Assembly (NCBI RefSeq): GCF_051020985.1
Contig: NC_134999.1
Span: forward strand, 1,240,001-1,304,000
From: Nomia melanderi
Lineage: Eukaryota > Arthropoda > Insecta > Hymenoptera > Halictidae
Length of the DNA: 64,000 bases
Direction: 5' to 3'
This document shows positions 26,571 through 38,900 of the stretch, one piece after another. The notes under the pieces are model-generated. The model worked only from the letters and a program-made list of their open reading frames with translations, ran no database searches and was not told the DNA's origin. The position numbers were made by a program, and so were the translations under genes. How positions within the stretch are numbered: position 1 is the stretch's first letter; the number at the start of each line of letters is the position of its first letter.

Positions 26571-28136
26571 CGTACGTAAAATTGTTATATTTAAGTTAAT
26601 TATAAGACTCGATACGTCAATAAGAGATGTGTTAGAAAAGTATATACTGCAGCGACTAGCTATGCGCCGGAAGAGAAACTTTCGGCGCACAAAAGTTCAG
26701 CAAAATCTATAAAATGCACAACGTAAAACGCTATTTTTTAGAAAATGTCCTTAATATTTTTAGTCACTTGGCGAACAAATGAGTCCACGTAGTTTTCTCA
26801 TGATAATCTCAATGGCACAAGTAAACGCCATAAATCTTAGATCTTCGCAAAGCTTACAACCCCGAGAGTATTTCAGTGATGTGTGCTCTAACTTTCGTCA
26901 GGCCGGGAAAATTGAGCGCGGTCTCGCGTGCTAAAAGGCCGCACTTACGCTGTGGCTCGGAAGACAGCCCGCTGTATCTCTAAGAAATATTTTTAAGTAA
27001 CAACCACCCTCACTTTCACAACGAGTTAAGGACGTAGAAAGTGGTCAGCTGTGTGTAAAATTCCCCGATTGATGGAAATCATTTCCTGTGACTTCAACCA
27101 ATCGGGAACAGCCGTTGAAATTCCTTCCAAAGAGGAGATATCCTTTTATAAAGAAGCGCGCGATGTTTTTAAGTTCTTATATTTTACGCGCGGTCTCCAA
27201 GTCACGTAGTTTGCGATCTTCAAATCACTCACGGTACTGTGCTAATATATTCGGTATGGTTACAAATAAACTCTGCGGTGTCAAACCTGATTTGGACATT
27301 CATTTTGGACAAAACTCCAAAAGCAAACACGCTCCTTCAATACAAATTTATTTAATATATTGTATTTTGTTTATTGTCCGGGTAACGATTTTGTTATTGT
27401 ATTATATTCATGTCTTATCTTGCTTGTTTATGGTGTCTTGCAGTTTGTGTTATTTTGCATATTTAATGAAGGTATTATTATTTATTAAAAACCCAACAAG
27501 TCTATCGTGTACACTGACAAAATAACGATTATTCAACAGTTGAGAAAAAGAATTATTGTAGCGTTTGAAAAATGGTAATTGCAAACGACACTTTAGAAAA
27601 TATACGTAGAAATTCAGTCAGAAGTGTACAGTTATGTTTGAGAAATCATGGGCATCATTTGCAACAATTTTTATGTTAATAAAATTCCTTAACAGTAAAC
27701 AATTTCTTTTACCTTATACTCTCGTTATTCGATCACGGTGGTCCATATTTTTTAATTTTCAATTTTCTTTGTCGTAATTACTATATTTATGACACCCGAT
27801 GAGAAATGATATATGCAAAATGTCAGCACGATTCGCACTTACGGGCAATTACACCCGGACACCAGTTCCTGAAGTAATAAAACTGGTCACTTATTTCACA
27901 AATTTTTCTATTTTTTACTTATGAAAGCCATTCTATCAGCTGTCAAGAGTGACGGTAAGGTTTTTTTACTAATAATCACTGAGAAAGTTCGAAGCGTACG
28001 CATCGCGGAGTTAAACACTGAATTTAGTAAGTGAATCTAGAAAAAAGAAAACCAGAAATGCGGACCAAATATTTCTTTTGACCTACAGCGAAAGTCAAAT
28101 TACATTACAAAATTAAATTTGAACTTTTTTTGTCTC
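26571..28136. other. No gene; LTR-like promoter block then AT-rich DNA
   Basis: A moderately GC-rich stretch (26640-27310) has the look of an LTR: an inverted CCGATTG/CAATCGG pair near 27065-27108, a TTTTATAAAG box near 27141 and an AATAAA near 27266. No TG...CA borders with a target duplication were found. From 27310 to 28136 the DNA is AT-rich and nothing is recognised. Confidence 0.35.
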
Positions 28137-28773
28137 TTGCAATAATCACTAGGTGATACTTATAAAGTTCCTTATCCCAAATACGAATTCGAAAACCAAA
28201 TTGCTGGGTCACGTCCAGTTTTCGAAAAAAACTGGGTTTTTGTAAAAACGGTCGAATTTTTCAGAGAACCAAGTGTTACGTGAAAACTAAAAACGATAGG
28301 CAGTTAAAATTTGTCGCAGAAAATAGAGGAGAGTTATTCGAATACGTAGCTGTAAAAATTTTAAATTTTGCATATCATTAAATGTTTGTAAATGATGATA
28401 AAAGTTTAAAAAGGGGTAGATGCGCGTACTTTATGTGCATTTCTGTTAGATTTCTACGAAAAGTGGGTTGGCTAGGACGAATTTGCAATGCACCATTAGA
28501 TTCTGCAGACATTTCTGAAGAGGAACCCCCCCGCGGGAAGTGTGAGAATGGTTTCTCTTTCGGACAGCTTAAGAAAATGTCCGCGAAGAGCGCGTGCACC
28601 AAACTAACGCCACACGGCCATCGCTCGCGGGCCATAGCTATTAAGGGCCGTGACTACGCGCTTTATAGACCTGGTCCCCGGGTCCCCGGTCACTTCTTAT
28701 ATGTATATATAATGTTTAATTATTTTTAAATTTTCATAATAGTTATAAGAAAGCTTTTCATGATCGTTCTTTT
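28137..28773 (+). repeat. Dispersed repeat family, copy B
   Basis: It matches the reverse complement of copy A and the plus strand of copy C. A frame from about 28195 to TAA at 28378-28380 reads CWVTSSFRKKLGFCKNGR and later ELFEYVAVKILNFAYH, open in this copy. A second open stretch (28382-28729) is also readable but is broken in the other copies. A run of seven C lies at about 28526-28532. No terminal duplication was resolved. Confidence 0.75.
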
Positions 28774-30813
28774 ACGTCAAATTTAATACCCTATTTAAAT
28801 TCAGAATATCATTACATGTACTATTTAAAAAACCGATTACAATGATGTTTTTCCTTTATATTATATTACATTAAATTATTATATTAAACATCAAATTATT
28901 TAAAAAAAAATATATATATAGGAAGAAGTTGCTTAGACTTATGTTCCCAACAATACATCCAAAAATCATCGAAATCAGTGGAGAACATCCCAAACTAAAT
29001 ATTTTACAGATATTAAAAGTTAAAATTTTGTTAAGTAAAACAAATTCGATTCAAAAATACATCCAGTATAAAAACGATGTCATGAAATTCTTTCCCATAT
29101 AAGAATTTTTGAGTGGGTTTTATGAAGAATTATTTCATGTTCACTTTTTTTAGGAAATGAAACAATTCTTGTTTAGATATTATACTTCTTATGAAATTTT
29201 TTGTTTCGTGCTTTTATAATGGAATTATGGCCTAATGCAGTAATACTGATCTGTCTAAATGCAAATAAAATAATTCATTAATATAAATTCATACTCACCA
29301 AGTAACTTCTTACTGTGTAGATAGTAAAATCCCACCGGTAAATACAAAATGAGAATACGGCAGACTAAAAACACAAAATTAAAACTGATGTACATAATTA
29401 TGTACAATTTTTACGTCACTATAATGCCACGAAATATTATTTAATTTTTATAGAAATATCTTACGTAGTAAATGAAACATTAATTTGTAACCAGTACTTA
29501 CTTTAGGAAGAGCACGTTTCACCGTTGCAACACCACACACGATAAATGAGATTGTGTGTTGTTCAAAAGCCAAAGCGACATCGCTACCTTGACGCTGCGG
29601 GTATCGCCAGCGACACCGCGCGATTGACAAAACAGTAAAGAATCGCGACAAGGATGGGAAATATTTATATTTCTTTTTTTTAACTGTGTATGTTGTGTAG
29701 GATGAAATTTTTTCTGTACATCGGTACGTGTATGTAAAATCGCCAGCGTCAATCGTAGTGGCGCCGCAGCGATTGTTTTGACATAACAGAGAAACTAAGT
29801 TCTTCTGTCTCACGGGAAAAGGGCAAGAGAACATTACATCTTTGTTTTTCCAAAATTGCATATCGTCACCGCTTCGGTACCACAGCAGGATCGCGTCGCT
29901 CGTCTGCATAGATCTTCAGCTGTTTGGCTCCCCTCACGCTAGTAACTCGCAAATGGTGTTTTCCCATTATTTCTACTCTAGGAACTGCCTGAGACTGTGT
30001 AGGTACATGAGCAGTTTTATGTAGTGCACCATACATATACATAACAGATAAAAGTAGGTATGGAGAGTTATACAGCCCTGGATTACAAATAGCATTACAA
30101 TTTACGGGACTTATGTTAGTGTCGCATGTTCTGAATTACCGATTATGTAAAAAAAATCTGAGATTTTGCTGTGCCTTCTACGTAGGTACGCCTACCACAG
30201 ACACAGATGAGATATACTTCGTTTGCGTTAGCATTCAGACGTCGGGACATAAATTCTCTTAATGTGGAAGGTCTATATGTATCCTAAGTCTATGGTATTA
30301 TGTACAAATTGAATATTGCGTTGGATAAGGTGACAAGGTAATGTTTACAATGTCCAAACAATGTTCGATGAGAGGCGCATGTGATCAATAAATTTAAGAT
30401 AAAAGAGTTTTAATGATAATACTACTTGTTGACTGTAAAATTTAACTCGTAAATAACTAAAAAATTTACACAGTTACATATTTTTCATGGTAATTTTAAA
30501 AAATATTCCTTTGTTACTATGTTGGAAAAATAATTCAAATTTAACCTCAAAATGTGCCGGTTTAATAACGCATTTTGAAATTGATTTATTTTGTTATAAA
30601 TGATTTTATTCTTTATAACATACAGCTTTTTTGTATCTTGAATATATGTAATTCTATAAATTATTTACAATTCCAATATTACATCTACACGTGTATTGTA
30701 ATTTGAGAATTTGTATCATAATACAATTTACCATACTTTTTAATTTACAGTTTATGATTTATGATGTGATTGCTATTGTTTGAGTATATCACTTCATTTT
30801 ATTATTTTTACAG
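28774..30813. other. Upstream region of the NO66 gene; no coding exon recognised
   Basis: AT-rich with (TA)n near 28909-28920. A GC-richer patch at 29500-29960 contains an inverted CACACACGA/TTGTGTG pair near 29528-29556 and several CGCC/GGCG stretches. It is the best place for the NO66 promoter and a 5' non-coding exon, because the first coding exon starts right after a splice acceptor. Candidate donors (GTAG|GTACATG near 30002) were noted but cannot be confirmed. Confidence 0.4.
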
Positions 30814-33370
30814 ATGCTTAAACATCGTGAACCAATATCAGCATTTGCTGTGCAGGCTATGAAACGTAAAAGTTTAGAATTGTTACCAAAATCAAAAAAA
30901 CTGAAGAAAAAGCATAATTTATCACGGAAGAAGGTAATTGTAGAAAAAAAAATCGCAGGTGAAACACTGCAGAAATTGATAAAAATACCTGTGAATAAAA
31001 ATGAACATGAAATAGATACAGTATCTATAAATGAAGGTAAAGTTATTAATGAGAACAATATGACTAAGATAATTGGTCCTTCTTCCACTCGTAAGAAAAA
31101 TAAATCGAATAACAATCCAATTTATAAAACAAAAGGTAAGTATGTAATGATAATTGACTATTTGGAAGAATTAAAACCAATGGCATAGTTAACAAGTTCC
31201 TTTCTAGCATTAAAAAGAGATATTGCAAAAATTAAACATATTAATAAAAAGCATCCAAAACAACTTAAAAATAGGAAAACAACAGAAAGAATTAATCAAT
31301 TCCCTACTCATAATGAAGTAAAAACAATAGAAGAACATCAAGACAAACCTACTAATGTAAGTCGTTCGATGTATGAATGGCTAATACATCCAATGAAAGT
31401 AGAAGATTTTTTTGCGTACGTAGAACTTATTTCATTAGATTATATGCATTTGTGTACTTCAATATTAAATATATAATATTTTTCAGGAAAAATTGGGAGC
31501 AAACACCTGTTCATATAAAGAGAAATTGCAGCAATTATTATAAGTTACTCATGTCAACTCCATTGTTGGATAAAATATTAAGGGAGTCCCATATTCTGTT
31601 CAATAAGAATCTTGATATTACTTCATATGAAAATGGAGTAAGAGAAACACATAATCCTATTGGTCGTGCAATTCCAAGTGTTGTTTGGGATTATTATATG
31701 AATGGCTGTTCTGTTAGAATGTTAAATCCACAAACATACATACCAAAATTGCATTCCTTAAATGGTATGTTTAAAAGTACATTTTTAAGTTACAAACATT
31801 CTTGAGTTCTTAAATATTTGCATCTGGACATGGAGTAGTTTCAATTATTTTAATTTCTGTCAATTCATTTAAGAAAATGAATTACTCTACAGGGTGGTTC
31901 TATTTACAAATTGACTGATTGTTTGGAAATATATATTGTTTATAGCTTTACCAGTCTTTACAAGTGCTATTGATTTTATTATTTTATTATAACTTATTAA
32001 TTTGAAGGCAAGAAATCAATGAACAATTTTTACATGTTATAACTTGCTATAAAATACTACTTACCAAACAATTTTTATTTATTAGTATAGAATAATAATT
32101 CAAATAGAGTCTATCGTGTAATGAAATATGTAAATTTCTGGCTTACAAAACTAGAAAATTTATTTTCTTCTTTTAGCTACCCTTCAGGAATTTTTTGGTT
32201 GTTTTGTGGGTGCAAATTCTTACTTGACACCTCCCAATAGTCAAGGTTTCGCACCTCATTATGATGATATCGAAGCTTTTATATTACAAGTAGAGGGTAA
32301 AAAAAGGTGGAGATTGTACAAACCACGAAATGAAAATGAATACTTGGCAAGATATTCCTCACAAAATTTTACACAGTCCGAAATTGGCGAACCTATATTA
32401 GATACGGTTGTAAATGCAGGAGATTTGTTATACTTTCCACGTGGAACTATACATCAAGGTGAGACTATGGATTCCCATAGTCTCCATATCACTTTAAGTG
32501 TTTACCAAAAAAACAGTTGGGGTGACTTTTTGGAGAAGTTACTTCCAGATGCATTAAATACTGCTATGGAAACTGATAGTGAATTTCGTAAAGGATTACC
32601 TCTTGATTACTTAAGATACAGCGGTTTTGTCCATTCTGAAAATCAGAGTAATAACAAGGGAGAGTTTAAAGAAAAAGTTAAACATTTACTTAAAAAATTA
32701 ATAGATTATATTGATATCGACAAAGCTGCAGATTTAATGGCAAAAAAGAATGTTCATGATTTCTTACCTCCTGTTCTATTAGAAAATGAACAAGAATGTT
32801 CTATTGTTCAGGATGGTGAACAGATGACTGCAAATGGAATTGTTATAAATCGGGTAGAGATAGAACCTGACACTAGAATACGATTGTTGCGTTCTCATTG
32901 TATACGGTAGGTTTTCACAAGTCTCAGAAGTATCGCTTTATTTAAAATAAATACTTAATGAAGGCGAAATTAAATTTTGAATCTTGTGTTGTATAGATTT
33001 GTATACATTTGTGTTCCTTTAATGCATTTTATTCATTTCTTGTAGATTAATTGAAGAGAATGACACATTTAGAATATATTATTCAAGTGAAAATTCTAAA
33101 GAATATCATGAATATGAACCGCAATATTTGGAAGTTAGCGAACATTTTGTACCTGCAGTTAAAGAACTAATTTTGCGATACCCTGCATTTATATCTGTTG
33201 AAGAGTTACCAATTGTTGGTGAAGATAATAAAGTAAGTTTAATTAGTGTGTTAAGAATTATTACAATAAAATGTAATATAATTATATTTATTTAACAGAT
33301 ACAAATAGTTAAAGACCTGTGGGAGAAATGTCTTGTTGTGACAGACAATCCATTACCTATATTGGATTAA
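30814..33370 (+). CDS. NO66: NO66/RIOX1-type JmjC ribosomal histidyl hydroxylase, six coding exons
   Basis: Exons are 30814-31135, 31208-31415, 31487-31764, 32177-32906, 33046-33232 and 33299-33370; all introns are GT-AG and the coding length is 1797 nt (598 residues). The family is a nucleolar Fe(II)/2-oxoglutarate oxygenase that hydroxylates a histidine of ribosomal protein L8 and has been described as a histone demethylase. The N terminus is lysine-rich (nuclear/nucleolar type). Iron ligands are visible as His297 and Asp299 in HYDDIEAF and His362 in RGTIHQ, spaced as in human NO66. A winged-helix C terminus follows. ATG 30814 lies directly after a CAG acceptor, so a 5' non-coding exon must exist upstream. 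Length agrees with the family (about 600-650). Confidence 0.95.
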
Positions 33371-33409
33371 TTGTATACTTTTTAATAGTCTGTATAAAAA
33401 TAAGGAAAA

Positions 33410-33415
33410 AATAAA
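33410..33415 (+). terminator. Polyadenylation signal of the NO66 gene
   Basis: AATAAA lies 40 bases after the stop codon, in an AT-rich 3' flank. Position fits a short 3' UTR. Further AATAAA-like motifs occur downstream, so alternative ends are possible. Confidence 0.6.
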
Positions 33416-33416
33416 T

Positions 33417-35944
33417 ATTATAATCTACGATATCTAATATTTATTGTTTTTGCATATCATCGCCATAAAAGGATTGGCACATTAAAAACTTTTATACATA
33501 TATTTGTATTTTTTGCATGATGAGAGAATATACTTTTTCAAAATGTCAGTGTAGTATATTATTATATAACAATTAAATTTAATACAATTTTACTATTACA
33601 TTGTAATTAAATATTTCTTGTTTGAAAAATTTCGTCAAAAAAAGAAATAATAAATCATATTTTTATAAACAGCTAGAAAACTATTATTATAAAAAGACCA
33701 CATTGTTTTATATTTGGTCAAGAAATACGTGATGTAATTTTGTACAGAACAGTAGAAATTAATAAGAACAATTATAAATTGTATATAGCTTTTTCATTGT
33801 GTAACTGAAAAAATTAAGTATAGATTCATTCAAAATTTCTGTTATTCATTTTAGAAAGGGTTTATGAATTTTCCAAACATTTTTTTAATTTGAAGGTAAT
33901 TATAGACAATATCAAAATTTTTATCAATTTGTAGTAACATTTTCATATTTTTTTACTGAATACTAATCTATAAAGAATCTTACACTGACTATATTTATTT
34001 TGTCAGTAAAGTAATTTTTCCTAGTAGTTTACATTCATGTACTTATACTAACCACCATAGAAAATTTGTGTAAAAAAAGTGTTGTATTTACAGTAAGTGG
34101 AAAATTAAAATTATATAGAAATCAATGTTGCTGTTATGTTTTACGCCTAAAAATACGCTTTGAAAAGATAATATCTTTCTTATGATATTTTATAATTCTA
34201 CTTTATAATAACAAGCCTTGATATTATTTATGAATATATACAACTGTTCATAATTTTGGAATCATTGGTTTTAGTTGTACTATGTTTTACTAATATGATT
34301 TTCCTTTTAAAAACTATAAATGTATATTTATTGTCCAATAGATTATAAAATGTACATACATTTATTACATATGAGTCCTGATTTTATATATAAAATATAT
34401 AAATATATTTATCTTACAAAAGAGAATATTTAAATCATTAACAAAACGTAATAAAACCATCATATAAATGTTTTAATCATTTATGTTTGTAATGTTATAA
34501 AATAGTTGAATTTGTTTTGACTTTAAAGTAAAACACTTTAAACTATGTAGATCCTTTATTGTTTTATACTTATCCCCTTAATACATATTTATTTAAATAC
34601 GAAAATATGTTTCGTTTTCTACATATACATACCATACAGGTACATAAAAAGATATCTATGATACCAAATCTTTTTCAATAATCAAAAAGACAAATGTAAC
34701 AATGTATTCAACATTTGAAAATTGTATACATACTGAAAAAGTATAATGTATTTCAGGGATGATTACAGCTTTGAATTCATTAAGCAGTAAATCAACAATC
34801 TTGATCCACTTTTCTCAAAATTACACTAATTAGGCGAATGATTGATACATTATATATTATATTGTTGATTTTCATCAATATAAAATATATTAAATTATTC
34901 ACAATTTTTAAATGATAGTTGTAAATTATTACAATTCCGTCTTTTCCATAATTATAAAAACTCGATAAATAGACTACACGTATTGTTACGTGTAAGTGCC
35001 ATATGTATTACAAATAATTTTTGTACATTTCAATAGAATAAAATTCTTATAGTAATATTTTTTAAAAGTAGTGAAAATGTTGCTTTCTATACTTGGTCAT
35101 ATATACTACTGTTTTAAAGTTTGAAAGCAATCGTATTTATAATTAGACAAATAATTCTGCGTTAGTCATTTATCTATCGCTAATATCTTAAAAGTAATTA
35201 GCAGACAAAGAGCTTATTACATATTTTTAATAGTTTGCTAAAAGCATTTTTTTTTTAATTACACTTTTCAGCATTTAAGAAAATGTATAAATAAATACAA
35301 CATTGAAAAACTGTTTGGAAATTACTGAAATAGATATTGTAGGAGATAGAAAAACGTTAAATCGACCTCCAAAAAAAAAAAGGAACACGCGTTTTAAGAA
35401 GGTCGCCTATCAACCGACCAACGGAGGGTCGACGGCCGTCCTGTAAATAATTGGAGTAACAAGTGCTAACGACTCCCGAATGTTTGTATGAGAGACTGAG
35501 AGCGAGATAGAGAGAGAGAGCAAATCGAAGTTCGCTAACCGCGGAAATCGGCGAATGAGCGAGTGTGAGGTTAGCGGTGCAATATAATAAGCAAACACGA
35601 TAGGACGAGGCTTTTTTGATCAGCAGAGAGTAGGAGAGTAAAACAAATCATATTTTTAAAACGCTCCCAAGAAAACATTAATCCTCGTCACACCCTGAAT
35701 TCTATATCCCACAATATTGTTGTTTTAATGGAGTAAAAATTTGATGAGAATAGGTTTTTTGTTACTTTTAAGTTTATAAATTTTAGTAAAATTATATATA
35801 ATTATAAAGTAAACATAATAATTTTTTAAGATTTTATTAATGGCTTCCAAACTTTTAAACAGTAGAGCAAATGTAAATTTGTGTATCTGACAGATTTTAC
35901 TTATTGTTAATACAGCCAATAAAAAGTTTCTATCGTGTTAAATT
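33417..35944. other. Convergent intergenic region between NO66 and MCFD2-like gene
   Basis: Very AT-rich with no recognisable gene. A GC-richer patch at about 35365-35640 holds GA-rich repeats (GAGAGCGAGATAGAGAGAGAGAG near 35497) and paired GGTCG/CGACC segments; it may be a worn LTR, but no borders were found. Confidence 0.5.
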
Positions 35945-38900
35945 TTATTTTCTGATTCGTGGATTGTCATGCCTCTTTGTTTGTGCAATGTGATCCTTTT
36001 GTCGTCCAAGTACATATTCATTATATCCAAGGTATCCATCATTATCTAAATCGTCTTCCTTGAATACTTTGTCTATCAGTTCTTGATAAGGGGAAATAAT
36101 AAAAATCATTATAATTATTGGATATATACATAAAGTTTATAAATATTTACTCAATACCTTGACTATGGTGGTTATACGAATACCTATTTCTGAACAAAGA
36201 AATAACACTGATGTGCCATCATTGTTTTCATGCATATGTTCGAAATTCTCAAAAATTTCTGAACAATTTATAACCATTATTTAGCAGTACTGTAATACAT
36301 ATTTACCTACTCGCAAACTAGAACTGTTTTGTTAATTTAGGTATTTATTAACATGTTGAACGGCGCACGATTTCATAGAGCAAAATACACAAAATGGTAA
36401 AGATATAATATTATACCATTTGATTGAATTGCGTTATTATTATTGCGTGCTCATCTTGCTCTATGTCGCAGCATTAGATAGCATTGTTTGTAATATACAA
36501 ATGTTTTCAAATAACCGCCGTTTAACTGAATGAAACTATAGTATTTCAATTTGGTTGGAGGTCATCGGTGACCTCCATGGCATTTAACGTGTGAACGATA
36601 CTCTTCACACAGAAGCTGTAAACTGAAGACACGAGTAAACTTCTAATCCGCTATTTTAATATGTTTTTGCATTTTAATCTGTGTAGACATTAGTGTGTAG
36701 ACCCACATCATTAGAAAAATAAATTAGGTCTGGTAAACAGGTGCAATGTAAATCATAAAGAGATTTAAAATATTTTGGAATTAATGCGAAAAGGTATAGC
36801 CGACTAAGTATCACAAAGTGCTACCAAACCAAATTGACCTAGCTGCATACTATTCGGCAAGTCTTCCAAAGTTTTTGAGATGTTTGCTAAAAACTCCTAT
36901 GTAGTAGTACTGCAATGAATTGTGCGTCTGTGATAATAGGACAATGATAAATTTTGTATTCTCGTAAAGCTCATTCAGTTTTAAATCCAAAAAAAATAAC
37001 TTACAGAAATCTTTTAGTTTTTAGAAGGAATTATCACAATAATTTCCATTTCAGAAGATGTACTGATAAACACAAATGTGAACAACGAAGTTCTAGTTTG
37101 CAAATATGTATAATAATTGCTACATGGTATATATCATTTTATTTCAACATAGTCTGTCGGTCTGGTGAGTGAGTTTAGTTTACAGATTTGTCACTACTGT
37201 TTATCATTCATTCCGTTCTCATTACATTCATTCAATTCTGCACACATTCTATTTTCCTTACTCTCCCTATCTATCTTTCTCAGTCAATCTATTGTCCATT
37301 TGTTCCCTTTATCATTTAAAATGAATTCTAATGTCACCTTTGGTTCTATTTTATCACACGCGTTTACTAAGTGTTCTAATGTCCCTATATATCTACCACA
37401 CATTGTACATTTTCTTTCTTGTTCTTCCAACCAGTACTTCTTTCTGTTATCAAAGTTCCCACATCTCGTTCTCGTTAGTCATTTTTGACTGTCCTTAATT
37501 CCATCTTTTTCTAGATATTTTGTTGTTCCTACTCCTAATGAATAGCGATATATCCTATTGCATTTTGATTTCTCTATTTTCGATGCCTGTTCCTGCCTTT
37601 GTACTTCCCTGTCTTTTTCCCTGGTTATATTTATTATGTTTAGTCTATTGTCCCTACAAACCGATAACACTGTGGAACACGATTTTTGTTTTGTAATTCC
37701 TACTAGGTAGTCCTTATAGAGTTCTTTACCCTAAATACGAATTCGAAAACCAAATTGCTGGGTTACGTCCAGTTTTCGAAAAAAAATGGGTTTTTGTAAA
37801 AACGGTCGAATTTTTCAGAGAGAACGTGTTAGTGAAAACTAAAAACGGTAGGCAGTTAAAATTTGTCGTAAAAAATAGAGCAGAGTTACCCGAATATGTA
37901 GTTATACAAATTTTGAATATTGCATATCATTAAATGCTTGTAAATGATGATCAAAGTTTAAACAAGGGTAGATGCGTGTAATTTGTACGCACTTCTGTTA
38001 CATTTCTATGAAAAGTGGGTTGGCTAGTACGAATTTGCTATGCACCATTGGATTCTGCAGACATTTCTGACGAGGATCCCCCCCCCCCCCCCCAAGGAAG
38101 CGTGAGAATGGTTTTTCTTTTAGGCAGGTTAAGAAAATCTCCGTGAAGAGTGATGACCGTGACTACGCGTTGTATAGACCTGGACCCTGGTCACTTCTTA
38201 TATGTATATATAATGTTTAATTGTTTTATAAATTTTCATAATAATTATGAAAAAGCTTTTCACCATTTCCAAAATATTTTATCATTTCCTTCATCTCACT
38301 GGCTGATTTAGCTAGCAGTACTAGGTCATCAGCATATACTACTGACCAAATTTTCTCCTTGCCTACTACTATATCTCTTTCTTCATTTTTTCTAAGCGTT
38401 TCTTCCAAATCTATAATATACGATGTAAATAGTATTAGGCTTAAAGTACATAACCTTGTCTCTGTCCAGAACTCTGATTTTGTTCCATTTGCCCTTACAA
38501 TATTACCTGTTTCCCTATATATTTCTTTTGTCTTCCTCACGAGTCCTCTACTTATATCTAATTTATTTAATACAGCCCACATTCTTTTCTTATTTATTCC
38601 GTCAAAAGCCATTTTTAAATCTACAAAGAAATCCAACAGTCTTTCTCCTTTTCCTTCCAAACTTCATTTAGGATGTATATATTATCCATTGTGCTTCTGC
38701 TTTTTCTGAAACCTGTCTGGTCGTCTGGTAGTAAATTTCTTTTTCATTTATCAGCTTTCTTAAACTATTGTTTAGTATGGCTGCGTGTACCTTGTATCCA
38801 GAGTTCAAAAGTGTGATCCCCCTATAATTTGATGCCGTCTTTGTATTAGTCCCTTTCCAGATTAGTGTTATTATCCTTTTATACCATTCTTTTGGAATTT

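Noticed and set aside
28382..28729. Open frame of 115 codons in repeat copy B as a gene.
   Set aside because: The corresponding frame is broken in copies A and C, and it lies in a dispersed repeat.
29448..29909. Minus-strand open frame of 153 codons upstream of NO66.
   Set aside because: No recognisable domain and it overlaps a GC-richer patch better explained as promoter or worn repeat.
36954..37172. Open frame with scattered Cys and His residues next to the non-LTR 3' end.
   Set aside because: The Cys/His spacing fits no known domain and no splice context supports an exon.
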